This document shows positions 17,157 to 25,972 of a stretch of DNA of 64,000 nucleotides, in pieces. The notes under the pieces were generated by a model that saw nothing but the letters and a program-made list of their open reading frames with translations, was not told where the DNA came from and made no database searches. The position numbers and the translations under genes are program-made. Position 1 is the stretch's first letter; each line of letters starts with the position of its first letter. The stretch lies in NCBI GenBank assembly GCA_035362335.1, contig DAOSDL010000003.1, positions 1 to 64,000 of the forward strand, read 5' to 3'. This stretch comes from JAOSJT01 sp035362335 (GTDB lineage: Bacteria; Bacteroidota; Ignavibacteria; SZUA-365).

Positions 17157-18683
17157 ATGTCCAAACGAGCAGTTCTCACAGCAATCGTTCTTGTCAGTGT
17201 GGGGATTCTTTTCGGTGCGGTGCTGGTGACGAGCTTCAGTGGTACCGGACTCTCACTTGCGGATTCCCGCATTTCCTTCAATTCCGAAGCCCCGTTCACT
17301 CCGCCCGCCAGCGTGGCGGAATTGAACCAGGCCTTTCGCGATGTTGCCACCACGGTGACGCCGCAGGTCGTATACATCGCCGTGAAAGCAAAGGGCCGCG
17401 ATATGCAAATGCCTTTCTGGCGCTTCGGCATACCGGAGCAGGAGGAAGGTGAAAGCAATATTCAGAGCGGTTCCGGCTCAGGCATTATTCTTACAGCGGA
17501 CGGCTACATTCTCACCAACCGCCATGTGATAGAGAACGCCATCGAGAATGGCATCACCGTGACACTCAGCGACACGCGCGAATTCGAGGCCACGGTGGTG
17601 GGGCAGGACGAGAACACCGACATCGCGGTGATCAAAATCGACGCCACGGGTTTGAGTCCCGCCGCGCTTGGTAACTCCGACGAAATACGCGTCGGCGACT
17701 GGGTGATCGCCGTGGGCAATCCGCTGGGACTCACCTCCACCGTCACCGCCGGCATCGTGTCGGCCATCAGCCGCAACATTCGCATTCTCGGCGACCAGCG
17801 CGGCTTCGGTATCGAGAACTTCATTCAGACCGATGCGGTAATCAATCCCGGCAACAGCGGCGGCGCCATGGTGAATCTCCAGGGTCAGGTGGTAGGCGTA
17901 AACACCGCCATCGCCACCAGCGGCATGGAGGCACGGTACATTGGCTATGGGTTCGCCGTACCGATCAATCTCGCCCGCGTGGTTGCCAATACGCTTATCA
18001 AGGAAGGAAAATTCGAGCGCGGGTATATCGGCGTGAACATTACCGATATCGACGCGAAAAAGGCGGAAGCCCTGGGACTCGACCGCTACCGCGGCGTGCT
18101 CGTTGAGCGTCTCGTACCGGGCGGCGCGGGCGAAGCAGCCGGTGTGAAAGTGGGCGACGCCATCGTGGAAGTGGACGGCAAGGCCGTGGAAAGCGCCAAT
18201 CAGCTCCAGGCCCGCGTGGGTATGCATCATCCCGGCGATAAGATTTCCCTGAAAATCTGGCGCGAAGGAAAATATGTCAGTGTCCCCGTCACTCTGCGTG
18301 GACAGGACAACAAGGATGTGGCCGACAAAACATCGGAGAAGAAGGATGACAAGAAAATCGAGGACAGCGCTTCGCCGTTGAATCTCGAAAAAGCCGGCTT
18401 CACCGTGAAGTCCATGGACTCCCGCGCCCGCGAGACCTTCGACCGCGACGCGGGTGTGCTGGTGGACAATGTCAAGCGCAACAGCCCCGCCGCCGAGAGC
18501 GGTCTGCGTCCCGGGCTGCTGATTTTCGAGGCTATTCGCAAGGGCAAGAAAACGCCGATCGAGGATGTGGCGGATTTCCGCAAATTCGCCAAGTCGCTGG
18601 ACAAGGGTGAATCGGTGCTGCTGCGCACCATGAGCAGCAACGGCGACACCTTCTTCATCCCGATGAAGGCGCCGCTGGAGTAA
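17157..18683 (+). CDS. HtrA/DegP-family periplasmic serine protease
   Basis: 508 residues. The start at 17157 has GGAGG about 10 bases upstream and begins an N-terminal membrane anchor or signal (MSKRAVLTAIVLVSVGILFG). The trypsin-like domain has the catalytic triad H123 (TNRHVIE), D155 (NTDIAVIK) and S234 (GNSGG), with the GSGSGII strand before it. Two PDZ domains follow: one beginning GYIGVNI with carboxylate loop YRGVLVERL, and a C-terminal one (SPAAESGLRPGLLIFEA) after a Lys/Asp-rich linker. The enzyme degrades or refolds misfolded envelope proteins. Upstream, GGAAC-N5-GTTCC at 17094-17108 is a small inverted repeat that could be an operator. Confidence 0.93.
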   Translation: MSKRAVLTAIVLVSVGILFGAVLVTSFSGTGLSLADSRISFNSEAPFTPPASVAELNQAFRDVATTVTPQVVYIAVKAKGRDMQMPFWRFGIPEQEEGESNIQSGSGSGIILTADGYILTNRHVIENAIENGITVTLSDTREFEATVVGQDENTDIAVIKIDATGLSPAALGNSDEIRVGDWVIAVGNPLGLTSTVTAGIVSAISRNIRILGDQRGFGIENFIQTDAVINPGNSGGAMVNLQGQVVGVNTAIATSGMEARYIGYGFAVPINLARVVANTLIKEGKFERGYIGVNITDIDAKKAEALGLDRYRGVLVERLVPGGAGEAAGVKVGDAIVEVDGKAVESANQLQARVGMHHPGDKISLKIWREGKYVSVPVTLRGQDNKDVADKTSEKKDDKKIEDSASPLNLEKAGFTVKSMDSRARETFDRDAGVLVDNVKRNSPAAESGLRPGLLIFEAIRKGKKTPIEDVADFRKFAKSLDKGESVLLRTMSSNGDTFFIPMKAPLE

Positions 18684-18710
18684 CGCGATTCCGAACCCCA
18701 TGATTACGCG

Positions 18711-18748
18711 AAGGCGCGTGATCCGCTCACACCGCGGTCACGCGCCTT
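18711..18748. terminator. Hairpin terminator between htrA and the PAP2 gene
   Basis: Perfect 11-base arms AAGGCGCGTGA (18711-18721) and TCACGCGCCTT (18738-18748) with a 16-base loop, followed by a short T-rich stretch (tgccgtttt). It lies between convergent genes and can serve both. Confidence 0.7.
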
Positions 18749-18770
18749 TGCCGTTTTGCGTGAAGTGCGG

Positions 18771-19382
18771 CTACCAGGGAGCAGTGCCGAAACGCACGCG
18801 GCTCATTCCCGTCATGGCCAACACCGCCAGCGCGAAACCGCCGAGCGCATCCAGCACGTAGTGTTGATGCACAAACAACGTGGAAACGGAAATGAGCACG
18901 GCCACCGCAACGAAGAGCAGGGACAACGCGGTAAGACCCCGGCTGCGCAGCGCGAGGAAGGCCACCAGCCATGGATTGGCCACGTGCAAACTGGGGAACG
19001 CATTGTAGCGCGAATCCACCGCGTGCAGCAGCGAGAGCGTGCCGCCCTCGCTGGCGAGTTCGCGCGCCGGTCCCATGGCCGGGAACAGCGCAAAGAGGAG
19101 GAACGCGGTGAGATTCATCACGATGAAGGTGCCGAAAGCCCGGTTGAGAAACGCCGGCGACCGATCGATGGCGAACAGTCCGAGAATGATGACATAGGCC
19201 AACAAATACGCCGGGAAAAAAGCGGGAATGAAAGGAATTGCCGCGTCGACGGGCAGAGCCGGATCGAAGAAGGGACCGCGCAGCGCCCCGATCCACGCGG
19301 TGAGCAGGTACAGCGTAATCCATACCGCGTAGCACAACAGCATGATGAACACGTAACGCCGGAGACGAAAGAGCTTTTCCAT
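18771..19382 (-). CDS. PAP2-superfamily membrane phosphatase/phosphotransferase
   Basis: 203 residues with about six hydrophobic segments. The PAP2 catalytic motifs are seen as PSLHVANPW (residues ~127-135; the SxH element) and SVSTLFVHQHYVLDALGG (the H...D element) in the last third, in the arrangement of the inositol-phosphorylceramide synthase/PAP2-like branch. The first KxxxxxxRP motif is degenerate, as common in that branch. Such proteins remove or transfer phosphate groups on lipids (undecaprenyl, phosphatidate or inositol lipids). The gene is divergent from the PorV-like gene and shares the terminator with htrA. Confidence 0.82.
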   Translation of the reverse strand: MEKLFRLRRYVFIMLLCYAVWITLYLLTAWIGALRGPFFDPALPVDAAIPFIPAFFPAYLLAYVIILGLFAIDRSPAFLNRAFGTFIVMNLTAFLLFALFPAMGPARELASEGGTLSLLHAVDSRYNAFPSLHVANPWLVAFLALRSRGLTALSLLFVAVAVLISVSTLFVHQHYVLDALGGFALAVLAMTGMSRVRFGTAPW

Positions 19383-19604
19383 GCTGCAATTACGCTTGGG
19401 CGTTGGTCAGTATCAACCGGCTCGAAACGCGAAAGGCGCAAACGACGCTATAGACGCTTTCCGCAATGTGCGGGGAGTTGGTGACTCAGCGCAACGCAGC
19501 CTGCAGTGCTCGTGGCACGAGGCAGACCGGCGTCCCCGCGCTTTGGTATTGTTTCCAAGCGGCGTAAGGCGCATATTTCCGAATCATCGAAAAAAGGTCA
19601 GCGG

Positions 19605-20636
19605 ATGAACAAGTATTTGATAGCACTCCCGATGTTCGCCGCGCTGCTGCTCGCGGCGGGTACGGCTCAGGCACAGACCGAAGTTGCCAAATACGCCGGC
19701 GAATTCATGGCCACGGGTTTCGGTAGCAGGGCCCTCGGTATGGGCGGCGCGCACAGCGCCATGGCTTCCGATGTGACCGCGGCGTACTGGAATCCCGCCG
19801 GCCTCATGCGCATGGACTATCCAGAAATCGGCCTTATGCACGAGCAACGCTTCGGCGGACTGTTGAGCTTCAATTACGGAGGCGTGGCCTGGCCGTTCGG
19901 CTCGCGTTCCACCGTGGCGCTGTCGGTGACGCGCCTGGGTGTGGACGATATTCCCGACACGCGCGGCGCGCTGATCGATCTCAACGGCAATGGACAGCTC
20001 GACGAAGGCGAACGCCTGGATCCCTCCAAGGTCACCATGTTCAGCACCGCCGATTGGGTGGCGTACGGTACCTTCGCTTTTCGCAGCAGCAAGGAATTGA
20101 CGCTGGGTGTGAATCTCAAGTTCATCCATCGCGCGCATCACATCGAATCGGCCACGGGCGTGGGCTTCGATATCGGCGCGCAGTACAGGGCGACGGACGA
20201 CCTGTTCTTCGGCGCCACGGTACAGGACGTGACCACCACGCTGATGGCCTGGAGTACGGGACGCAACGAACTTGTTTCGCCCACGCTCAAGCTGGGTGCG
20301 GCGTATCAGCTCGCGCTGCTCGGCGGCACCATCACGCCGGCGGTGGATTTCGACGTGATGTTCGAAAATCGCCGTTTCGCTTCCACCTTCAATGTTGGAG
20401 CGGTGAGCGTGAACCCGCGCGCCGGTCTGGAGTACCGCTTCAAGGATATTTTCGCGCTGCGCGGCGGGTACAGCGACACGCAGGATTTGACCTTTGGCGC
20501 GGGAATTCATTTGCCGAAATTGTATCTTGATTACGCGTTCGGGCAAAACGATTTGTTCAGCGATTTCAAGGATGCGTCCCATCGCATCTCGCTGCGTCTC
20601 GTGCTCGAGGAAAAGCATTTTGCACGTACAGAGTAA
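19605..20636 (+). CDS. PorV/PorQ-family outer-membrane beta-barrel protein
   Basis: 343 residues from ATG 19605, beginning with a signal peptide (MNKYLIALPMFAALLLAAGTAQAQ). The mature N-terminus has the PorV/PorQ signature: FMATGFGSRALGMGGAHSAMASDVTAAYWNPAGL, followed by alternating amphipathic strands to the end (last strand ISLRLVLEEKHF). A DLNGNGQLDEGE loop looks like a calcium-binding insert. PorV is the shuttle that receives T9SS cargo; family members also act as general barrels. The abundance of T9SS cargo here is consistent, but which subfamily it belongs to cannot be settled by eye. A lipoprotein gene follows after 7 bases. Confidence 0.85.
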   Translation: MNKYLIALPMFAALLLAAGTAQAQTEVAKYAGEFMATGFGSRALGMGGAHSAMASDVTAAYWNPAGLMRMDYPEIGLMHEQRFGGLLSFNYGGVAWPFGSRSTVALSVTRLGVDDIPDTRGALIDLNGNGQLDEGERLDPSKVTMFSTADWVAYGTFAFRSSKELTLGVNLKFIHRAHHIESATGVGFDIGAQYRATDDLFFGATVQDVTTTLMAWSTGRNELVSPTLKLGAAYQLALLGGTITPAVDFDVMFENRRFASTFNVGAVSVNPRAGLEYRFKDIFALRGGYSDTQDLTFGAGIHLPKLYLDYAFGQNDLFSDFKDASHRISLRLVLEEKHFARTE

Positions 20637-20643
20637 CAGGCGT

Positions 20644-21333
20644 ATGCGTAACGATTCTTCGAAAAACCGTGAGCATGCCCTCGCGGTTTTTCTTTTCCTG
20701 GCCCTTCTTCCCTTGCTGCTCGTCGCAACGAGCGGCTGCAAATCCTCGTCCGACGAGGAAGCGAACAACACCCCTGCCGTCGACAGCTCGGATGTATACA
20801 CACTCGAGTTATTGAAGGACCGGCTGGTAAAGGACAAAGACCTCCTGTCCAATCCTTCCACGCCGATCAAGGCTTCGGATATGGGCACGTTTCGCGGCCT
20901 CGCGTACTACCCGCCGGACAAGCGCTTCGCCCTACCCGTGGTGCTGCAGCGACTCGGCACCCCGGAGGAGATCGTGATGGCGACATCGAAGGACAAGCCG
21001 CGGCTGATGCTGTACATCGGCGATTTTCGCTTCACGCTGCAGGGCAAAGACTGCGCGCTGCGCGTGTATGCGCCGAAAGACACGAGCGATGGCAACTACT
21101 GGTTCATCCCCTTCACCGATCTCACGACGGGTGGCGACAGCTACGAAGGCGGACGGTACATCGACATCGAAGACACGCGGTCGGACAGCACCTTCCTGGA
21201 TTTCAACTACGCCTACAATCCGTATTGCGCATACAACGAGCGCTATGATTGTCCCATTCCTCCCGCCGAAAACACCCTCCCCGTGGCGATCACCGCGGGA
21301 GAAAAACGCTATCCCCTCGGCCATGCGCATTGA
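20644..21333 (+). CDS. DUF1684-family lipoprotein
   Basis: 229 residues, starting at MRNDSSK (20644) with an uncleaved-looking basic N-terminus, hydrophobic stretch and lipobox ATSGC, so it should be lipid-anchored. The rest follows the DUF1684 pattern: FRGLAYYPPDKRFALPVVLQ, then FTLQGKDCALRVYAP, a FIPFTDLTTGGDSYEGGRYID segment, and the family hallmark DFNYAYNPYCAYNERYDCP..P.EN.LPV. Function of the family is unknown. It follows the PorV-like gene by 7 bases and overlaps the next lipoprotein gene by 11, so the two are likely cotranslated. Confidence 0.85.
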   Translation: MRNDSSKNREHALAVFLFLALLPLLLVATSGCKSSSDEEANNTPAVDSSDVYTLELLKDRLVKDKDLLSNPSTPIKASDMGTFRGLAYYPPDKRFALPVVLQRLGTPEEIVMATSKDKPRLMLYIGDFRFTLQGKDCALRVYAPKDTSDGNYWFIPFTDLTTGGDSYEGGRYIDIEDTRSDSTFLDFNYAYNPYCAYNERYDCPIPPAENTLPVAITAGEKRYPLGHAH

Positions 21334-21934
21334 TTTCCGCGGGCTGCTTCCCGCGCTGCTCGCCTTGCTGCTGGCCGCCTGCTCGTCCACTCCGGACACC
21401 GATGCCGGCGAGGAGGGACCATCTTTTTACCGCTACGCCGCCAACGCAGAAATGAGCGATGCATACGTGTCGTCGAGCGACGGCGCGCTGCGCGTGCTGA
21501 CGCCACACGGCTGGCGGAAGGCTGTGGATCGACAGCAGGCCCCCGCCATCGTGCTCTGGTTGCTGCGCGAGGATTACAGCGCCTCCATCTCCTTTCTCCC
21601 GATGCAGATGGATCCGGGATTGTATCTCACGCTGAAAAAAGACGGCATCGAGGCGGTGGCCAAGGTCAGTCTCAGTCTCAAGCAGCGTACCGCCGATGAT
21701 TCGGTGCGAGTGGTGCAGCCCGTGGAGCAGTTCCGTGTTGGAGGTCGGGTGTGCGCCGCCTATGAATACCGCCTTGGCAGTACCGCGCCGCTGATTCGCG
21801 TGGTGGTGTTCGACAGCGGTTCGCGCTTTGTCGAATGCGCCCTGTATCCCGCTTCGCCCGAAATCACACCGGCCGAGAATCGTCGTCTGTTCGAAGTGCA
21901 GCAAAGCGTGCTTGCATCCATGGTGGCCAATTGA
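21323..21934 (+). CDS. Lipoprotein of unknown function
   Basis: 203 residues from ATG 21323, with a short signal and lipobox (LLAACSS). The mature part has alternating strands (GALRVLTPHGWRK, ASISFLPMQMDP, VCAAYEYRLGST) reminiscent of the PsbP/DcrB-type fold seen in other small lipoproteins, but this is weak. It overlaps the DUF1684 gene by 11 bases and the tadA start by 4, so it sits inside a tightly packed operon. Confidence 0.7.
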   Translation: MRIDFRGLLPALLALLLAACSSTPDTDAGEEGPSFYRYAANAEMSDAYVSSSDGALRVLTPHGWRKAVDRQQAPAIVLWLLREDYSASISFLPMQMDPGLYLTLKKDGIEAVAKVSLSLKQRTADDSVRVVQPVEQFRVGGRVCAAYEYRLGSTAPLIRVVVFDSGSRFVECALYPASPEITPAENRRLFEVQQSVLASMVAN

Positions 21935-22407
21935 AGCCGAGCGAGCACGAGAGATGGATGGAAGTGGCGCTGCGGCAGGCCGAGCGCGCGTTGGAAGAAG
22001 GTGAAGTGCCGGTAGGGGCCGTGGTGGTCAAGGATGGCGCGCTCATCGGCAAAGGATACAATCAGAATGAAACGCTGCGCGATCCCACGGCGCACGCGGA
22101 AATCATTGCCATCACCGCCGCGGCCAATGCCCTGGGCGACAAGCGCCTCGCCGGCTGCACACTGTACGTCACGCTCGAGCCCTGCGCAATGTGCGCGGGC
22201 GCCATCGTGCTGGCACGCATTCCGACGCTGGTGTTCGCTGCCTACGACGCCAAGGCCGGCGCCTGTGGCACACTCATGAATATCGTCGAAGATCAACGCC
22301 TGAACCATCGCGTGCATGTGGTTCCCGGCGTGCTCGATCTCCAGTCGGCCGCCCTGCTGAAAAGTTTTTTCGGCGCGTTGCGTCTCGGCGCGACGGATGC
22401 GGAGTAA
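21931..22407 (+). CDS. tadA: tRNA-specific adenosine deaminase TadA
   Basis: 158 residues. It deaminates A34 of tRNA-Arg(ACG) to inosine. The zinc motifs are HAEIIAI (the catalytic HAE) and PCAMCAG, separated as usual, with VPVGAVVV near the N-terminus. I choose TTG at 21931, whose TTGA overlaps the preceding stop and yields the normal KPSEHERWMEVALRQA start; ATG 21958 is the alternative and would trim the first helix. Its C-terminal helix (LLKSFFGALR) matches TadA rather than a free cytosine or guanine deaminase. Confidence 0.93.
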   Translation: MKPSEHERWMEVALRQAERALEEGEVPVGAVVVKDGALIGKGYNQNETLRDPTAHAEIIAITAAANALGDKRLAGCTLYVTLEPCAMCAGAIVLARIPTLVFAAYDAKAGACGTLMNIVEDQRLNHRVHVVPGVLDLQSAALLKSFFGALRLGATDAE

Positions 22408-22561
22408 GAATCCGCCACCATCAATACGCGGGACAACAGCGGTGCTCCGAATCATTGCGCACGGCGATGTGACGGAACGTGAACGCGACGGAAACGGCAT
22501 GCAATCACCGAAGAGGCAGGCACTGGAACGCATGAACGACTGGACTTTCGCGGAGAAGCGC

Positions 22562-25474
22562 ATGGGAGCGCGGACAGTGCCGCAACGTGCTGTCGCGGCG
22601 CTATGCCTCGTGGTGCTGGCGGCTCTGCTGCACGCATGCTCCATCGCTGTGCGCACCGCTGACGACGCGCCGACCACCGCTCCCACCGCTCCCGGCATCC
22701 ACGTCCCTCTCGCGGTGAAGGACACGCTGCTCGAGGATTTTGAGATTCCCGGTTACCCGCATGTGTATTCACCGTGGGTGGACAGTGTGTACAGCACGCT
22801 GTCGCCACGCGCCCGCCTGGCGCAACTGGTCACGGTGTTCAGTTTCAGCGATCGCACAAGCCGCACCTGGTCACGCGTAAAGCACGCCGTATGTGTGGAT
22901 AGCGTTGGCGGCGTGATTTTCTCGCGTGGAAGCAGCGGCGCACTCAGGGCATTGACCGACAGCATGCAGCGCGCGGCGCGCGTACCGCTGTTGACGGCGG
23001 CGGATTTCGAGTACGGTCCGGGCATGCGTCTCAGCGACGGAACGCGCTATCCTTCGGCCATGGCGTTGGGTGCGACGCGCAACACCGATCTGGCCTATCG
23101 CGCCGGCGCCATGGTGGCGCGGGAAATGCGCGCGCTCGGGGTGATGCAGAATTACGCACCCGTGGCCGACGTCAATAACAATCCCCGCAATCCCATTATC
23201 AACACACGTTCTTTCGGCGAGCAACCCGAGCTTGTGGCGGATATGGCGGAGGCCTGGATGCGGGGATTGCAGGATGGCGGAGTGATAGCGACGGCCAAGC
23301 ATTTTCCAGGACACGGCGACACACACGTTGATTCACACACATCCCTTCCACTGCTCTCCTTCGATCGCGCGCGGCTCGACAGTATTGAATTGCTGCCATT
23401 CCGTCGGCTGGTTGACGCCGGAATATTGTCAGTGATGACGGGACATCTCGCAGTGTCTGGCATCACCGGCGATTCCACATTGCCTGCCACGTTCTCGCGC
23501 GTGCTGTTGGATTCATTGCTCCGCGAGCGCTGGGATTTCCGAGGCTTGGTGGTCACCGATGCATTGAACATGAAAGCGCTGCAGCGTCTGCGCATTCGCA
23601 ATCTCCCCGCCACCGCCGTGTCCGCCGGTGTGGACATGCTGCTGATGCCTGACGATGTTTCGACCACGGTGGACTCGTTGCACGCCGCGGTGAAACGCGG
23701 TGAGCTGGACAGCGCGACAGTGGGACGCGCCGTGCGACGCGTGCTGGCGTCGAAGGAATGGGCACTGCGTGAAGCAGCCGCCACGCCATCGCCAGGCAGC
23801 GCAAGCGACAGCGCCGCGCAGCTGCTTGCCGAGAGCATCGCGCGCCGCGCTGTGACTGTACTGCGCAACAACGGCGGCGTTGTGCCCCTGCATGGCGACA
23901 GCGTGCGAGTGACCTTGCTCTCGCTGTACCGGTCCGATGCGGAGGACCGCGCCTTGCGCTTCGCATCGCTGCTCTCCACCTCCGCGCGCGTCACGCATCT
24001 GCCCATCGCCGCCAAGGACAACGGACGGAACCGGAACAGCCGTCTGCGGGATTCACTCGCCACAGCGGATGTGGTGCTCGTGGCGGCATACGGATCGGCG
24101 CAGGTAGACGGCGTTGGCAACATTGCGCTCGCCGCATCCCATGTGTCGGCGTTGGAAGAAGTGGCGGCACTCAAGGTGCCTGTGGTGTTTCTGGCGCTGG
24201 GCTCACCCTATTTCTGCACCGCCTTGCCAGGTGCCGCGGCGTTCGTGTGCACGTACGGCGACGACGATGCCTCGTTGCTCGCCGCAGAAGCTGTGCTGCG
24301 AGGGCGCATTGCTTCTCGCGGCTCCCTGCCGGTGAGCATTCCCGGCATTGCGGCGGTGGGCGATGGCCTGCACCTGCCTTCGCCCGACGAGCGCCGCGAG
24401 GCCGCCTTCGCCGATCGCTTCGCCACTGTCGACAGTGTGATTCTCCGAGCCATTGCACAGCGCCTTTTCCCCGGAGCACAATTGCTCGTGGGCACGCGGG
24501 ATGGTCTGCGCTATACGCGCAGCTATGGGACACTGACCTACGACAGCAGTTCCGCACCCGTAACCGACAGCAGCAGATACGACCTTGCTTCACTGACCAA
24601 GGTGCTCGCCACCACTCCATCTGTCATGCTGTTATGCGAGAATGGGCTGCTTTCGTTGGACAGCACTGTGGGGACATACCTTCCAGAATTCGCGGTCAAC
24701 GGCAAGGAAGCCGTCACCGTGCGCGATTTATTGACGCATGCGGCGGGATTCGAGGCCTTTCGGCCTTTCCATCAGCTGGGCGTGCATTCGGCCGACAGTG
24801 TACGCAAGTCTGTGCTGACGGCGGTGCCGGTGTACACGCCGGGCAGCGCGACGCAGTATTCGGATTTCAGCATGATCGCGCTGGGCATGTTGGTGGAACG
24901 CGTGAGCGGCATGCCGCTGGACCGCTTCGTCCGCGAGCGCATATTCGAGCCATTGGGTATGCACTCGACGGGCTACCGCCCTCCCGATTCCTTGCGCGCG
25001 CGCATCGCTCCCACCGAGTATGATCGCGCGTGGCGAGGTCGGCTGTTGCAGGGCGAAGTACACGACGAAACCGCCGCACTGCTGCATGGTGTGGCCGGTC
25101 ACGCGGGGTTGTTCGGCACCGCGAGCGACATCGGCCGCTACGCGGACATGCTGCTGCACGAAGGCCGACATGGAACAACGCGACTGTTCAGCGCCGACAT
25201 CATCGAGCGCTTCACGCAGCGCCAACCTGATCGCGGAACACGCGCGCTGGGCTGGGACACCCGCTCGGTACGGGGCTCGTCCGCCGGGCGCTATTTTTCA
25301 TCACTATCCTACGGACACACCGGCTTCACCGGAACCTCGCTGTGGATCGATCCCGTGACGGGCGTGTACGTTGTCTTTCTCTGCAATCGCGTGCATCCCA
25401 GCCGCGCGAACAATCCCATGCCTGCGTTCCGTCCCATGCTGCATGATGCGATTCGCGAGGCCATGGCGCGATGA
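22562..25474 (+). CDS. Fusion lipoprotein: GH3 beta-N-acetylhexosaminidase + serine hydrolase (beta-lactamase-like)
   Basis: About 970 residues. I start at 22562 because GGAG lies 6 bases before it and it opens a lipoprotein signal with lipobox ALLHAC; ATGs at 22499 and 22533 and an open frame back to 22397 are alternatives. The first half is a GH3 domain with the NagZ-type motif KHFPGHGDTHVDSH (K246-H247 region), so it should cleave N-acetylglucosamine-containing muropeptides or chitin-like glycans. A GH3 C-terminal domain follows. From ~640 comes a class C beta-lactamase/esterase-type domain: S677-x-x-K680 (SLTK), Y766-S-D (instead of Y-x-N) and H919-T-G. This two-enzyme architecture is known in Bacteroidota. 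It probably recycles or remodels peptidoglycan. The stop codon lies inside the first unit of the tandem array. Confidence 0.88.
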   Translation: MGARTVPQRAVAALCLVVLAALLHACSIAVRTADDAPTTAPTAPGIHVPLAVKDTLLEDFEIPGYPHVYSPWVDSVYSTLSPRARLAQLVTVFSFSDRTSRTWSRVKHAVCVDSVGGVIFSRGSSGALRALTDSMQRAARVPLLTAADFEYGPGMRLSDGTRYPSAMALGATRNTDLAYRAGAMVAREMRALGVMQNYAPVADVNNNPRNPIINTRSFGEQPELVADMAEAWMRGLQDGGVIATAKHFPGHGDTHVDSHTSLPLLSFDRARLDSIELLPFRRLVDAGILSVMTGHLAVSGITGDSTLPATFSRVLLDSLLRERWDFRGLVVTDALNMKALQRLRIRNLPATAVSAGVDMLLMPDDVSTTVDSLHAAVKRGELDSATVGRAVRRVLASKEWALREAAATPSPGSASDSAAQLLAESIARRAVTVLRNNGGVVPLHGDSVRVTLLSLYRSDAEDRALRFASLLSTSARVTHLPIAAKDNGRNRNSRLRDSLATADVVLVAAYGSAQVDGVGNIALAASHVSALEEVAALKVPVVFLALGSPYFCTALPGAAAFVCTYGDDDASLLAAEAVLRGRIASRGSLPVSIPGIAAVGDGLHLPSPDERREAAFADRFATVDSVILRAIAQRLFPGAQLLVGTRDGLRYTRSYGTLTYDSSSAPVTDSSRYDLASLTKVLATTPSVMLLCENGLLSLDSTVGTYLPEFAVNGKEAVTVRDLLTHAAGFEAFRPFHQLGVHSADSVRKSVLTAVPVYTPGSATQYSDFSMIALGMLVERVSGMPLDRFVRERIFEPLGMHSTGYRPPDSLRARIAPTEYDRAWRGRLLQGEVHDETAALLHGVAGHAGLFGTASDIGRYADMLLHEGRHGTTRLFSADIIERFTQRQPDRGTRALGWDTRSVRGSSAGRYFSSLSYGHTGFTGTSLWIDPVTGVYVVFLCNRVHPSRANNPMPAFRPMLHDAIREAMAR

Positions 25475-25903
25475 TCGTTGAACGATGATCGGATGATCGT
25501 TGACCGGATGATCGTTGACCGATGATCGTTGACCGGATGATCGTTGACCGGATGATCGTTGACCGGATGATCGTTGACCGATGATCGTTGACCGATGATC
25601 GTTGACCGATGATCGTTGACCGNNNNNNNNNNNNNNNNNNNNNNNNNNNNNNNNNNNNNNNNNNNNNNNNNNNNNNNNNNNNNNNNNNNNNNNNNNNNNN
25701 NNNNNNNNNNNNNNNNNNNNNNTGATCGTTGACCGATGATCGTTGACCGATGATCGTTGACCGATGATCGTTGACCGATGATCGTTGACCGGATGATCGT
25801 TGACCGATGATCGTTGACCGGATGATCGTTGACCGGATGATCGTTGACCGGATGATCGTTGACCGATGATCGTTGACCGATGATCGTTGACCGATGATCG
25901 TTG
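25472..25903. repeat. 14/15-bp tandem repeat array
   Basis: Direct repeats of TGATCGTTGACCGA (14) and TGATCGTTGACCGGA (15), starting on the stop codon of the upstream gene with a variant unit and an 8-base fragment, and ending in TGATCGTTG. Eight full units precede the gap and twelve follow it. The unit lengths are 15-14-15-15-15-14-14-14 (25494-25609) and the same eight-unit order recurs at 25779-25894, a 116-bp higher-order block. All three reverse frames are free of stops. It is not CRISPR: there are no unique spacers. Confidence 0.97.
25623..25722. other. Assembly gap of 100 N
   Basis: Exactly 100 ambiguous bases in the middle of the tandem array. The round number suggests a scaffolder default, so the true array length is unknown. 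Confidence 0.99.
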
Positions 25904-25907
25904 CCGT

Positions 25908-25937
25908 TGTAGAGACGGTGCATGCACCGTCTCTACA
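25908..25937. repeat. Perfect palindrome, left copy
   Basis: 30-base perfect inverted repeat with arm TGTAGAGACGGTGCA and its complement, no loop. It sits between the tandem array and the cytochrome gene (ATG at 25973). The 28-base core is identical to the copy at 27349-27376. Confidence 0.95.
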
Positions 25938-25972
25938 GCAATTTTTCCACAATCCTTTTTGCTGGAGGCGCC

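Noticed and set aside
25472..25903. Tandem array as a CRISPR array
   Set aside because: Units are contiguous 14/15-mers with no unique spacers and no cas genes nearby.
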